Assembly (NCBI GenBank): GCA_002431945.1
Contig: DJET01000003.1
Coordinates: 7,243 to 16,444 of the forward strand
Length of the DNA: 9,202 bases
Source of the DNA: Ruminococcaceae bacterium UBA5891
GTDB taxonomy: Bacteria; Bacillota; Clostridia; Oscillospirales; Acutalibacteraceae
Direction: 5' to 3'
The number at the start of each line of letters is the position of its first letter. Positions within the stretch are counted from its first letter, which is position 1. Of the stretch, positions 1 to 7,145 are shown in pieces. A program made the translations under genes and the position numbers. A model generated the notes under the pieces. It saw only the letters and a list, made by a program, of their open reading frames with translations. It ran no database searches and had not been told where the DNA came from.

Positions 1-1
1 A

Positions 2-41
2 GCCGGCAGGCGAGACCGCCGTAGGACGCGCGGCAATCCGT
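2..41 (+). repeat. Left-edge variant of the A-type interspersed repeat
   Basis: This is a GC-rich relative of the A module found elsewhere in the window. It ends in the same GGCAATCCG as the standard module but begins with GGCAGGCGAGACC instead of GTCATTGCGAGCACC. Bases 6-22 recur as an exact inverted copy at 9186-9202, so this variant is a real subfamily and not one decayed copy. The left end may be cut by the window boundary. Confidence 0.6.
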
Positions 42-55
42 TTTTCCCCCTCCTC

Positions 56-142
56 GTCATTGCGAACGCCGCAAGGCGTGCGGCAATCCGTCTCTCTTTC
101 AAGGGAAATACGGATTCTTTCACGCTCCGCGCTCAGAATGAC
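56..142 (+). repeat. Complete A-B palindromic repeat unit
   Basis: The unit begins with GTCATT and ends with its complement AATGAC. Inside are two hairpin modules. Module A runs from GTCATTGCGA to GCGGCAATCCG and has a short GC stem. Module B runs from ACGGATTCTTTC to CGCTCAGAATGAC and contains CGC/GCG pairing. The link between them is flanked by CCGT and ACGG, which can pair as well, so one strand could fold into a three-armed structure. A close copy lies at 1934-2022. Confidence 0.8.
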
Positions 143-152
143 AAGTCGTTTA

Positions 153-186
153 GTCATTGCAAATACATAAGGCGTGCGGAAAACCG
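153..186 (+). repeat. Degenerate A module between two A-B units
   Basis: It starts GTCATTGCAAATAC and ends GCGTGCGGAAAACCG, and aligns along its length with the A module but has lost much of the internal stem pairing. Similar degenerate modules sit in the same place after the B modules at 1891-1926 and 8645-8676, so the A-B-A'-A order is conserved between clusters. Confidence 0.6.
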
Positions 187-193
187 ACGCCCT

Positions 194-281
194 GTCATTG
201 CGAGCACCGTCAGGTGCGTGGCAATCCGTTCTCCTTAAAAAAGAAAAAACCGATGTTCTCCGTGCAGATGCTTAGAATGAC
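194..281 (+). repeat. A-B repeat unit with diverged B module
   Basis: The A module is well formed: GTCATTGC and GGCAAT frame a GCACC/GGTGC stem. The B module is diverged (it starts ACCGATGTTCTCC) but still ends in AGAATGAC. The link contains an A-rich tract. The unit lies downstream of the flavoprotein gene stop codon at 314. Confidence 0.7.
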
Positions 282-304
282 ATAATTCCGCATTCCGAAT
301 TATG
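281..304. repeat. Short AT-rich inverted repeat after the flavoprotein gene
   Basis: CATAATTC at 281-288 is the exact reverse complement of GAATTATG at 297-304, leaving an 8-nt loop. No T-run follows on the minus strand, so it is a poor intrinsic terminator. AATTCCGCATT is repeated directly at about 284 and 305, which suggests simple duplicated filler sequence. Confidence 0.4.
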
Positions 305-313
305 AATTCCGCA

Positions 314-1690
314 TTATTTTGTTATGCAGTCCGCCACATAAATGCCCATAGCGCCCGATTGTGAAAGTCCGCGGCATATTCCGCTGCCGTCGCCTATAAT
401 ATAAACGCCGTCTATAAGCTCAAACTTATCGTTCATAAATTCGGGACGAATGGAATAATACTTGCTTTCGCAGCCGTAAAGCAGGGTGTCGTCGTTCGCG
501 GTACCCGGCGCCACGCGGTCAAGCGCATATATTGTTTCGATAATATTTGTAAGTATTCTGTGCGGAAGCGCCAGCGATATATCGCCCGCAGTTGCCTTAA
601 GGGTAGGTATAACCGTGTTCTGCCCCAAACGGTGGTCGTTGGTTCTTCTGCCCCTTACAAGATCGCCGAAGCGCTGAACAAGCACATTGCCCTTGCCTAT
701 CATATTAGCAAGGCGCGAAATGCTCTCGGCATATTCGGTAGGCTGATCGAACGGCTCTGTAAAGCGTATGCTTGAAAGAATTGCAAAGTTGCAGTTATCG
801 GTCTTTTTTGCGGGATCTGCAAAGGAATGACCGTTTGCGGTAATTATGCCGTGATTATTTTCAGCCGATACAAGACCGCCCTTGTTAAAGCAGAACATAC
901 GGCAGCGGTCCTCAAAAGTCTTGGTTTTGTAAAGAATTTTCGGCTCGTATATCTTATCCGAAAATTCCTTCCATATCATATCCTTCATTTCAACGCGCAC
1001 GCCTATATCAACGTGGTTTGAACGCATATGCACCCCGTGCGAACGGCAGAAATCCGCAACAAAGTTTGCCCCGCCGCGGCCGGTTGCTATAATAACCTTT
1101 TCGGCCTTTATCGTTTCACCGTTTGCGTAATAAAGGGTATAGCCGTCCTCGCACCTTTCAACCCTTTCGCAATCGTAAAACGCAAGCAGCTCGGTGCCCA
1201 TTTCGTCAAGCGCGTTTATAAGATTTTGCATTGTGGCATAGTTTTTATCGGTGCCCAAATGCTTTACGTTCATATCAAGAAGCCTTAAATTGTTTTGAAT
1301 ACATTTAAGCTTAAGCTCCTCGTTAGAGCGGTAAACCTTAACCTCGCCCGAAGTGCAGTATTTATTAAGTACCTTATCAACCTCGTCTATGTATTCGTTG
1401 GCTTTTTCGTCGCCCAATTCCTCGCCCAGAATACCGCCGTATGCCGTACCTAAATTAAACTTACCGTCCGAAAAAGCGCCCGCGCCGGCATAACCGCTTG
1501 TAATAGAGCAGTGCTTGCAGTGAACGCAGGTGTTGTTTTTGCCTGCGGGACAGCGGCGGTTTTCAAGCGTATTGCCGCGTTCGGTAATAACTATCTTAAT
1601 ATCCGGCACATTACAGTGAAGCCTGTAAGCCGCCATAAGACCGCCTATACCCCCGCCTATTATTGCAACATCATATTTTATACCGGACAT
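314..1690 (-). CDS. FAD-dependent dehydrogenase, COG2509-like, with four-cysteine cluster
   Basis: This 458-residue protein is a predicted cytoplasmic flavoprotein oxidoreductase. An N-terminal dinucleotide-binding fold is visible as DVAIIGGGIGGLMAA (residues 7-21, with G12, G14 and G17), followed by an acidic residue ending the second strand (E37). The C-terminal flavin motif VYIIGDGSG is at 429-437. Between them, C47, C55, C58 and C61 form C-x7-C-x2-C-x2-C just before a conserved-looking GAGAFSDGK stretch (69-77). From memory this pattern is typical of the COG2509 'uncharacterized FAD-dependent dehydrogenase' family and could bind an Fe-S cluster. The substrate is unknown. The ATG at 1690 follows an AGGA motif about 10 nt upstream and gives an intact Rossmann start. 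The gene has its own promoter and a leader hairpin, so it is probably monocistronic and separate from the ABC operon upstream. Confidence 0.88.
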   Translation of the reverse strand: MSGIKYDVAIIGGGIGGLMAAYRLHCNVPDIKIVITERGNTLENRRCPAGKNNTCVHCKHCSITSGYAGAGAFSDGKFNLGTAYGGILGEELGDEKANEYIDEVDKVLNKYCTSGEVKVYRSNEELKLKCIQNNLRLLDMNVKHLGTDKNYATMQNLINALDEMGTELLAFYDCERVERCEDGYTLYYANGETIKAEKVIIATGRGGANFVADFCRSHGVHMRSNHVDIGVRVEMKDMIWKEFSDKIYEPKILYKTKTFEDRCRMFCFNKGGLVSAENNHGIITANGHSFADPAKKTDNCNFAILSSIRFTEPFDQPTEYAESISRLANMIGKGNVLVQRFGDLVRGRRTNDHRLGQNTVIPTLKATAGDISLALPHRILTNIIETIYALDRVAPGTANDDTLLYGCESKYYSIRPEFMNDKFELIDGVYIIGDGSGICRGLSQSGAMGIYVADCITK

Positions 1691-1727
1691 TGTATATCAA
1701 TCCTTTTTTTATTATTGCGCACAAAAT

Positions 1728-1756
1728 CAGGCTGCGCTTTCAAAAAGCACAGCCTG
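1728..1756 (-). promoter_or_regulatory. Strong leader hairpin of the flavoprotein gene
   Basis: Read on the minus strand, CAGGCTGTGCTTT and AAAGCGCAGCCTG form a 13-bp stem around a 3-nt loop. It contains one G-U pair that is a mismatch on the other strand, so the RNA form belongs to the flavoprotein transcript. It lies between the predicted start of transcription (about 1763) and the start codon. The stem is followed by ATTTTG, a weak U tract, so attenuation or mRNA stabilisation are both possible. Confidence 0.55.
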
Positions 1757-1769
1757 TTACTGCTTTCAT

Positions 1770-1798
1770 ATTTTAAACTAAAACAGTCGTTTTGTCAA
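1770..1798 (-). promoter_or_regulatory. Sigma-A-type promoter of the flavoprotein gene
   Basis: On the minus strand there is a perfect -35 TTGACA (1798-1793), a 17-bp spacer and a -10 TAAAAT (1775-1770). Transcription should start near 1763, giving a leader of about 70 nt. The promoter lies between the second repeat cluster and the gene. Confidence 0.75.
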
Positions 1799-1820
1799 CA
1801 GTTAATTTTTCGGTTCAAGT

Positions 1821-1881
1821 GCAACAATCCGTTTTTAAAAAAGGGATTACGGATTCTTTCGCGCTATGCGCTCAGAATGAC
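1821..1881 (+). repeat. 5'-truncated A-B repeat unit
   Basis: Only the end of module A (CAATCCG) remains, followed by a T/A-rich link and a complete B module ending AGAATGAC. The B module is nearly the same as that at 8594-8634, including CGCGCTATGCGCTC. The unit lies upstream of the flavoprotein promoter. Confidence 0.7.
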
Positions 1882-1890
1882 AAGCTGGTT

Positions 1891-1926
1891 AGTTCCTGCG
1901 AATGTCACGGGGTGTGCAGTAAACCG
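1891..1926 (+). repeat. Degenerate A module
   Basis: The sequence starts AGTTCCTGCGAATG and ends GTGTGCAGTAAACCG. It is a decayed A-type module in the same position, after a B module, as 153-186 and 8645-8676. Confidence 0.5.
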
Positions 1927-1933
1927 TCGCTCT

Positions 1934-2022
1934 GTCATTGCGAAGCCGTGTAAACGGCTGTGGCAATCCGTCTCTCCCCTAAGGGTATTACGGATTCTTT
2001 CGTGCTCCGCACTCAGAATGAC
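1934..2022 (+). repeat. Complete A-B repeat unit; A module also present inverted at 9114-9151
   Basis: The unit is framed by GTCATT and AATGAC. Module A carries an AGCCGTGTAAACGGCT hairpin (AGCCGT/ACGGCT). Bases 1934-1971 (38 bp) are exactly repeated as the reverse complement at 9114-9151. Module B is close to the copy at 106-142. Exact identity over 38 bp between non-coding copies 7 kb apart points to recent copying or gene conversion. Confidence 0.8.
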
Positions 2023-2030
2023 AAACCGTT

Positions 2031-2068
2031 TAGTTGTTGCAACCGCCGTAAAATGCGCCGCAATCCGT
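2031..2068 (+). repeat. Degenerate A module beside the DUF4340 gene end
   Basis: The sequence runs from TAGTTGTTGCAACCG to GCGCCGCAATCCG and then into the A-rich tract that may serve the DUF4340 gene terminator. It keeps the terminal GCAATCCG of the A module. Confidence 0.55.
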
Positions 2069-2073
2069 TCCCC

Positions 2074-2101
2074 TAAAAAAAGAAAAATCGTTTTATTTTT
2101 C
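2074..2101 (-). terminator. Weak AT-rich terminator candidate of the ABC operon
   Basis: On the minus strand GAAAAAT (2101-2095) can pair with ATTTTTC (2088-2082) and is followed at once by a run of T. The stem contains a single GC pair and overlaps the stop codon, so it would be weak alone. The repeat hairpins beyond it may help end the transcript. Confidence 0.35.
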
Positions 2102-3670
2102 AGCTGTTAATTTTTGTACCTGCTTTAAAATTTTGTTAAACGACGAAGAATTTATCTTGCCCATATCTATGCCGTCTATGCTGTACTGATATTTCGTCTC
2201 GCTCGCCTTTTTAAACTCAACGCTTGTAGCCGCGCGCGAAGTATCGGAATAGGTAAATACAAAGGTCATATCGGGCGCCGCATTTATTTTATCAACCGTG
2301 TAATCGGAGCAGGCAAGCGAAATGCACTCCTGATAAAAGCTTTGGAAATCGCTTGCAACCAGCTTTTTGCCGTTATAGGTTATAACATAGGTTTCCTCTG
2401 CGTCCTCGCTGTCATCATACACTATGCCGAAGCTGTAATCCTTATCCGCGGTTTTAACCGTAAAGCCCGAAAGCTCGTTTATAGACTGTAAGCAAACCCA
2501 AGAGGCATAGAAATTTGTCGCCTTGTAATCAATAAACGAAAGACTGTCTGCCGCAACCTTACTTATAAGCTTTGCGCCGTCGTACCAAACGGCATAGGCG
2601 CCGTCGCTTTGCTGTTTAAAGGAATAGGTAAGCGAATAATCGCCTATTTTAATTGCGGCGGTAAGGTCGGGACTGTCAAGCCCCAGTGACTTTCTTGCCG
2701 CGGCGGAGGTATCGAACGAATACGCCCCCGTAACGCTTACTCCGCTTTTAAACAGCGTGAAAATACCGTCGATATTATCGGCTATGCGTTTTGTGGGCGA
2801 GGTGGTCATATACGCCGCATACTGAGAAAGATTTTCATCGGTATTGGGGGTTATAACAACCTTTTCGGGGAAGTTTTTGCCAGTAACGGTAATCGAATCA
2901 AACGAAGAAAGGTCGCCGTTATCGTCTGTATACTTTGTTTTCATAGCGTCGATAACGGTAACGCCCGGTATTGCGTCTGTTTTGGCAAGACTTAACGCGT
3001 CAAAGGTAAAGGTACTGCTTAATTCGCTTTCGGTTATATATATTTTATCGTCGGTTGAAAGCTTTATATAAGTACCCGTGCCGTCAGGCGAGGCGCCGCC
3101 CACAAGCAGCGACATCTCCGCGCCGTCGTTCGTTACAATATCCGCCTTTGTTTCGGGATTTTCAAGCCCGCATTCGGCGGCGGTCTTCGTTGTTATTTCG
3201 CGCACGGCGGTAACCGCGGCGGCGGCTGATACAATGCTTTCGGCAGAGGAAGAGCTTATAACGTCCTTTTCATATCCGTCAAGATACCATTTAACCTCTT
3301 CCGAGGAAGACGATGATGAAGATGAAGAAGAGGACTCGCTTTCCTCCTTTACCGAATAAAGCTTAAACTCGCCGTTTTTATTTGTTACGGTAACGGTTTT
3401 AAGCTCGTCGGTTTTAAGCTCTAACACCTTTATTGTTTCAAATGCGGAGGACGGGGTGCTTTCTTCCTTTTCGGGAATAAGCTTTATAACCGCAACCGTG
3501 CCGCCCGCAAGCACCGCAACCGCAAGCAGCGAGGCGATTATTACGGGCAGGCGTTTTCTTTTTTGCGTTTTATGAGCACTTTTATGCTCGGTAGGGTCTG
3601 AAAAAACGGTAGAAAACCCGTTTTCGGTATTTTCCGTGTTTTCAGTCTCTTTTTCGGGAAAATCACTCAT
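2093..3670 (-). CDS. DUF4340-domain membrane-anchored protein of the ABC operon
   Basis: A 525-residue protein with an acidic cytoplasmic N terminus containing TENTEN, a basic patch (KTQKRKR, 34-40), one membrane segment (about 42-64) and a large outer part. The outer part shows DUF4340 traits: a KWYLDG strand at 127-132, the ECGLENP motif at 166-172 followed by DGAEMSLLVGG (182-192), and a repeated beta-rich pattern afterwards. In this family the protein accompanies GldG-like auxiliary proteins; its biochemical role is not known. An 11-serine tract (113-123) interrupts the first strand pair. The start codon overlaps the stop of the preceding gene as TAATG, with an AGGAG about 12 nt upstream, so translational coupling is likely. 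It is the last gene of the operon. Confidence 0.85.
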   Translation of the reverse strand: MSDFPEKETENTENTENGFSTVFSDPTEHKSAHKTQKRKRLPVIIASLLAVAVLAGGTVAVIKLIPEKEESTPSSAFETIKVLELKTDELKTVTVTNKNGEFKLYSVKEESESSSSSSSSSSSEEVKWYLDGYEKDVISSSSAESIVSAAAAVTAVREITTKTAAECGLENPETKADIVTNDGAEMSLLVGGASPDGTGTYIKLSTDDKIYITESELSSTFTFDALSLAKTDAIPGVTVIDAMKTKYTDDNGDLSSFDSITVTGKNFPEKVVITPNTDENLSQYAAYMTTSPTKRIADNIDGIFTLFKSGVSVTGAYSFDTSAAARKSLGLDSPDLTAAIKIGDYSLTYSFKQQSDGAYAVWYDGAKLISKVAADSLSFIDYKATNFYASWVCLQSINELSGFTVKTADKDYSFGIVYDDSEDAEETYVITYNGKKLVASDFQSFYQECISLACSDYTVDKINAAPDMTFVFTYSDTSRAATSVEFKKASETKYQYSIDGIDMGKINSSSFNKILKQVQKLTAEK

Positions 3671-5361
3671 TAGGCATTCTTTCTCCTGATAAAGATGTAT
3701 ATGCCTGCCGCGATAGAGGCTATCGGCAGTATGAACATAAATATTATTCTGATAACATTGGCGGAGGACTCGCTTACGGAATCGGAATAGCTTTCGTTTG
3801 TAATGGTTTTGGATACAAACGAAATACCGGTGTTTTCCGCTCCCACGGCGCGTTCCGCACAGGCAAGCGTAAGGTTTTTGTTTGAAACCGAGGACTGCTC
3901 GTTGTAAACCGAGCTTATAAACTCGTAGCTGTCAAACGCAAAAACATAGCTTGCAATTTCGTTATTATCGTCGTCGTATTCCATTTTCTTTGCCTCGATA
4001 ACGGCGGGATACGCCTGCTTTGCGTAATCATCTGCACCCGTCCAGTCGGTCGCGGTTCCCACAGGCGCCGCAACCGTGCTTTCAAGCGAAGATATAAGCT
4101 TTGTTACGGTAATGCTGCCCTCGCTGTCGAACGCGGTGGTAAACGGAACGTTATGACCGGTAATGCAAAGCTGCATACCGCTTGTAATATCGTTATCCGA
4201 GCTTGCGGGATATACGCCCATTGTCATCGGATCGTCCGGTATATGGTTTTGCGAATTGGTCTCAAACAGCACGCCCTCGCCTACCGATATACCCCACTGG
4301 CTTAAGAAATCGTAAAGATTTGTAAGGTAAGGGGCTGAATCGCTTGCAAAGAACAAGAGGCCCTTGCCGAGCTTACCGTCGTTTTCAAGGAATTCCGAAA
4401 GCGCGTCAAGCTCGCCGCCTAAAAAGTCGGTAGTGGGCGCGGCTATAATAACCGCGTCGTAATCGGACGGAACGGAGCTTACCATACTGTCCGATATAAC
4501 CGTAATATCATAGTTGTTCGCCTTAAGCAGGGTTTGGTAATCGGCGGTGTAATCGTCCTTTGAGTGACCGGTAAGCAGCGCAACCTTTTTGGTCTTGCTG
4601 CTTGTAACGTACGCTATTGCGCTTGTTACCGCGGTTTCAACATTGTTGCCGCTTACGGTTGACATTGAATATCCGTATGCGGCATAGGTGCTGTCTTCGG
4701 AAAGGTTGTAAATATCCTCAAAGCCCAGTATCTTGTAGCGCTCGTTTCCGTCTTTAGAAGACGAAACGATTATATCGCCGTAATTAAGGGTTTCGTTTGA
4801 ATATTTTTGCGATATCTCGGTAAATTCCGAGGACTGCGTATCAACATAGTTTAATTTTATGTTTTTGTTATAGTTCGGGTATTTATCAAGCAACTTTACG
4901 GTTTGCTTATAATAATCCGAAGCGTCCGACGATACGCCGTATTTCTGAGCGTAATAGCTCATATAGCCGCCGGTATATCCCTCTTCCTCGGCGCAGACGG
5001 TAACGGTAACCTCGTCCTTAAGCCCTTTAAGATAGTCTATATTTTCCTCGCTTACGGAATTTTCCTTTTGCGAGGACATATCGAATTCAAGCACAAAGCG
5101 CTTTGAAAGCGCGTTTACAAGCACGTTAAGCACTATAAGCCCCGCAAGCACAGCCGCGGTTATTGCTACTGAATATCCGCCGCGGCGAAGCAAAGCTTCA
5201 TTTTTAAGCTTTTTCGGCTTAGCAGCCTTTTTCTCTGCCCTTTCAGCCTTTTTTGCGGCTTTCTTTGCCTCTTTCTCGGCTTTTTTAGCCGCCTTGTCAT
5301 CGGGCGCCGCAGTCTCCTCCGCCTTTACGGGTTCGGGGTTTAAATTCTTATTTTCTTCCAT
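3670..5361 (-). CDS. GldG-like ABC transporter auxiliary protein
   Basis: A 563-residue protein with two membrane segments (about 63-86 and 536-557) flanking a large outer domain. Visible family features are the stretch leading to KKVALLTGH (258-266) and the later DYDAVIIAAPTTDF (300-313), which match the ABC-type auxiliary/GldG family (PF09822-like) fold. The cytoplasmic N terminus has a Lys/Ala/Glu-rich segment (about 23-52, with repeated KKAEK/AAKKAER units), probably helical and strongly basic. GldG in Bacteroidetes is linked to gliding; in Clostridia no gliding is known, so the role here is unknown. The start is placed at the ATG at 5361 because an AAGGAAGG lies 8 nt before it. A GTG at 5370 is in frame but directly abuts that site. 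The stop codon overlaps the next gene's ATG. Confidence 0.85.
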   Translation of the reverse strand: MEENKNLNPEPVKAEETAAPDDKAAKKAEKEAKKAAKKAERAEKKAAKPKKLKNEALLRRGGYSVAITAAVLAGLIVLNVLVNALSKRFVLEFDMSSQKENSVSEENIDYLKGLKDEVTVTVCAEEEGYTGGYMSYYAQKYGVSSDASDYYKQTVKLLDKYPNYNKNIKLNYVDTQSSEFTEISQKYSNETLNYGDIIVSSSKDGNERYKILGFEDIYNLSEDSTYAAYGYSMSTVSGNNVETAVTSAIAYVTSSKTKKVALLTGHSKDDYTADYQTLLKANNYDITVISDSMVSSVPSDYDAVIIAAPTTDFLGGELDALSEFLENDGKLGKGLLFFASDSAPYLTNLYDFLSQWGISVGEGVLFETNSQNHIPDDPMTMGVYPASSDNDITSGMQLCITGHNVPFTTAFDSEGSITVTKLISSLESTVAAPVGTATDWTGADDYAKQAYPAVIEAKKMEYDDDNNEIASYVFAFDSYEFISSVYNEQSSVSNKNLTLACAERAVGAENTGISFVSKTITNESYSDSVSESSANVIRIIFMFILPIASIAAGIYIFIRRKNA

Positions 5362-5369
5362 TCTGCACA

Positions 5370-5377
5370 CCTTCCTT
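5370..5377 (-). promoter_or_regulatory. Ribosome-binding site that fixes the GldG-like start at 5361
   Basis: AAGGAAGG on the minus strand lies 8 nt before ATG 5361 and overlaps the last base of the permease stop codon. The competing GTG at 5370 would have no room for a ribosome-binding site. The overlap suggests coupled translation from the permease gene. Confidence 0.65.
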
Positions 5378-6078
5378 TACGCCCATCTTCTCTTGTCAAG
5401 CGAGCGCACGCACAGAAAAAGGAACGCCGCGCTTATGCTTACAAAATAAAGTATATCGGGAACAGATAAAACGCTTTCTCCGAAGTTTTCCGCCGCGGAT
5501 ATAAACGCCGCCTTTTCCACCACGGTGGCTATCCACGAAACGTTTATCATACTTGCAAAGTTAGACATATAAAGCACAAGTATGTTAATAACAAGGGTAA
5601 GTATGGCGGATATAACCGAGCTTTCGGTAAGGGACGATATAAACATACCTATCGCTATAAGCGCACTGCCCAGCAGCAGCATACCGAAAAGCGCGTAAAT
5701 GTAAGACATAACGTTAACGCTTACGTAAGAGGCTATTATTATTTCAAAAATAACAGTAGGCGCAAAGCCGAGCGCAAACACCGCCAACGCCGCAAAAAAT
5801 TTGCCAAGCACTATTCCCGTAAGCTTAACGGGGGCGGTAAGCAGCGCCTGATCTACCTTTTGGCGCCTGTCCTCGCTCATAAGACGCATTGTAAGCACCG
5901 GCATTGTAAACACCGCAACGGTGGACATTGCCATTATAACCATTGAAATATCGGGGCTGCCGCTTTGATAAATAAGCGAAAAGAAAAGCCCCAAGAAGAA
6001 GTAAAACGCCGCTAACACTATAAATCCGATAGGGGTTGAGAAATACGATTTAAATTCTCTTTTAAATACCGCGTTCAT
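5377..6078 (-). CDS. ABC-2 family transporter permease, GldF-like
   Basis: A 233-residue integral membrane protein with about six hydrophobic segments (roughly 17-37, 44-64, 91-118, 123-150, 153-175 and 207-225). Between segments 2 and 3 lies the cytoplasmic stretch RLMSEDRRQKVDQALLTAPV (65-84), which matches the conserved ABC-2 permease loop that contacts the ATPase. The short length and six-segment plan fit GldF and related single-domain permeases that work as dimers. Its ATG overlaps the ATPase stop codon as TAATG, with an AAGGAGG site 10 nt before it inside the end of the ATPase gene. It should form the membrane pore or mechanical core of the complex. Substrate unknown. Confidence 0.88.
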   Translation of the reverse strand: MNAVFKREFKSYFSTPIGFIVLAAFYFFLGLFFSLIYQSGSPDISMVIMAMSTVAVFTMPVLTMRLMSEDRRQKVDQALLTAPVKLTGIVLGKFFAALAVFALGFAPTVIFEIIIASYVSVNVMSYIYALFGMLLLGSALIAIGMFISSLTESSVISAILTLVINILVLYMSNFASMINVSWIATVVEKAAFISAAENFGESVLSVPDILYFVSISAAFLFLCVRSLDKRRWA

Positions 6079-7130
6079 TATTCCTTTTCCTCCTTCTCTT
6101 CCGCCGAAACGGTAACCTCTTCGCCGTTAAGCTCTATTTTAACATCGGTCTTTTTCGGTTCTTCCTTTATACCGAGCATTCGCTTCGCCTCGTCGTTATC
6201 GGCGGCCTCGGTAAGGCGCAGGAATATCTGCTCAAGCGATACCTTGTTGCTTGTAAGGGCAAGCAGAGTTTTACCGCGCGAAGCAATACGCTCCGATACC
6301 GCGCCGCGGATATCCGCGCCCGGCTGCGGATCTATAAGGAAATCGAAAGAGCCGTCTTCCTTTCTGCCTAAGGAGCTTACCTCCTTAACGCCCTTAACGG
6401 TCTTAAGCGCGTCAAGCATATCCTGCTCGCTGCAAACCACTCGCGCCACGATGGAATGATCGCTTGAAAGCTTATCCGAAAGGTTTTCGGGCGTGTCGTC
6501 CGCTATTATCTGGCCCTTGTTGATAATTATAACGCGCTTGCACACCGCCTGAATTTCGGAAAGTATGTGCGAGGAAAGTATTATGGTGTGGTTTCTGCCG
6601 AGCCTTGAAATAAGATTTCTTATTTCGATAATCTGCTTCGGGTCAAGACCAACCGTAGGCTCGTCCAAAATAAGTACGTCGGGGTTTCCTATAAGCGCCT
6701 GCGCAAAGCCGACTCTTTGGCGGTAGCCCTTTGAAAGGTTCTTTATAAGGCGGTTCTGCACGTTGTCTATCTTAACAAGGCGCAATATCTCGTCTATGTG
6801 CGGTTTCTTCGGAAACTTTACCTTTTTAAGGTCGTATATAAAGTTTAAGTATTCGCGCACCTTCATATCGGTGTAAAGCGGCGGAATTTCAGGCAGATAG
6901 CCTATTCTGCGCTTTGCGTCTTCGGGGTATTCGGTTATATCGTATCCGTCTATAACCACCTTGCCCTGCGTAAGGGAAAGATATCCCGTAAGGATATTCA
7001 TAATTGTGGATTTGCCTGCGCCGTTCGGTCCCAAAAAGCCGATAATCTCGCCCTTGTCTATGTTAAAGCTTACGTCCTTAACCGCAAGGTGAGTACCGTA
7101 CCGTTTGCTTAGTCCGGTTACTTCTATCAT
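6078..7130 (-). CDS. ABC transporter ATP-binding protein, GldA-like
   Basis: This 350-residue protein powers the complex by ATP hydrolysis at the inner face of the membrane. The nucleotide-binding domain is complete: Walker A GPNGAGKST (34-42), signature LSKGYRQR (132-139), Walker B VLILDEP (152-158), D-loop GLDP (161-164) and switch H188. The segment normally holding the Q-loop reads YLPEIPPLY (78-86), with the LPE found in gliding-type and related ABC-2 ATPases. A C-terminal regulatory region of about 120 residues follows, ending in a very acidic tail (EEKEEKE). It is the first gene of the operon. ATG 7130 has GGAGG 8 nt upstream. The leader contains an inverted repeat that may control expression. 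Confidence 0.92.
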   Translation of the reverse strand: MIEVTGLSKRYGTHLAVKDVSFNIDKGEIIGFLGPNGAGKSTIMNILTGYLSLTQGKVVIDGYDITEYPEDAKRRIGYLPEIPPLYTDMKVREYLNFIYDLKKVKFPKKPHIDEILRLVKIDNVQNRLIKNLSKGYRQRVGFAQALIGNPDVLILDEPTVGLDPKQIIEIRNLISRLGRNHTIILSSHILSEIQAVCKRVIIINKGQIIADDTPENLSDKLSSDHSIVARVVCSEQDMLDALKTVKGVKEVSSLGRKEDGSFDFLIDPQPGADIRGAVSERIASRGKTLLALTSNKVSLEQIFLRLTEAADNDEAKRMLGIKEEPKKTDVKIELNGEEVTVSAEEKEEKE

Positions 7131-7145
7131 TTATATTCCTCCATG

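Noticed and set aside
56..281. CRISPR array
   Set aside because: The repeats are palindromic modules of unequal type, the intervals between them are decayed copies of the same family and not unique spacers, and no cas gene is present.
281..304. Terminator for the flavoprotein gene
   Set aside because: The hairpin is AT-rich and lacks a T-run on the minus strand.
1511..2110. Plus-strand open frame of 199 codons
   Set aside because: It runs antisense through the flavoprotein gene start, its promoter and then the repeats. Its composition is cysteine- and basic-rich without any domain.
5362..5370. GTG start at 5370 for the GldG-like protein
   Set aside because: The AAGGAAGG motif abuts this GTG directly with no spacing, while it is 8 nt from the ATG at 5361.
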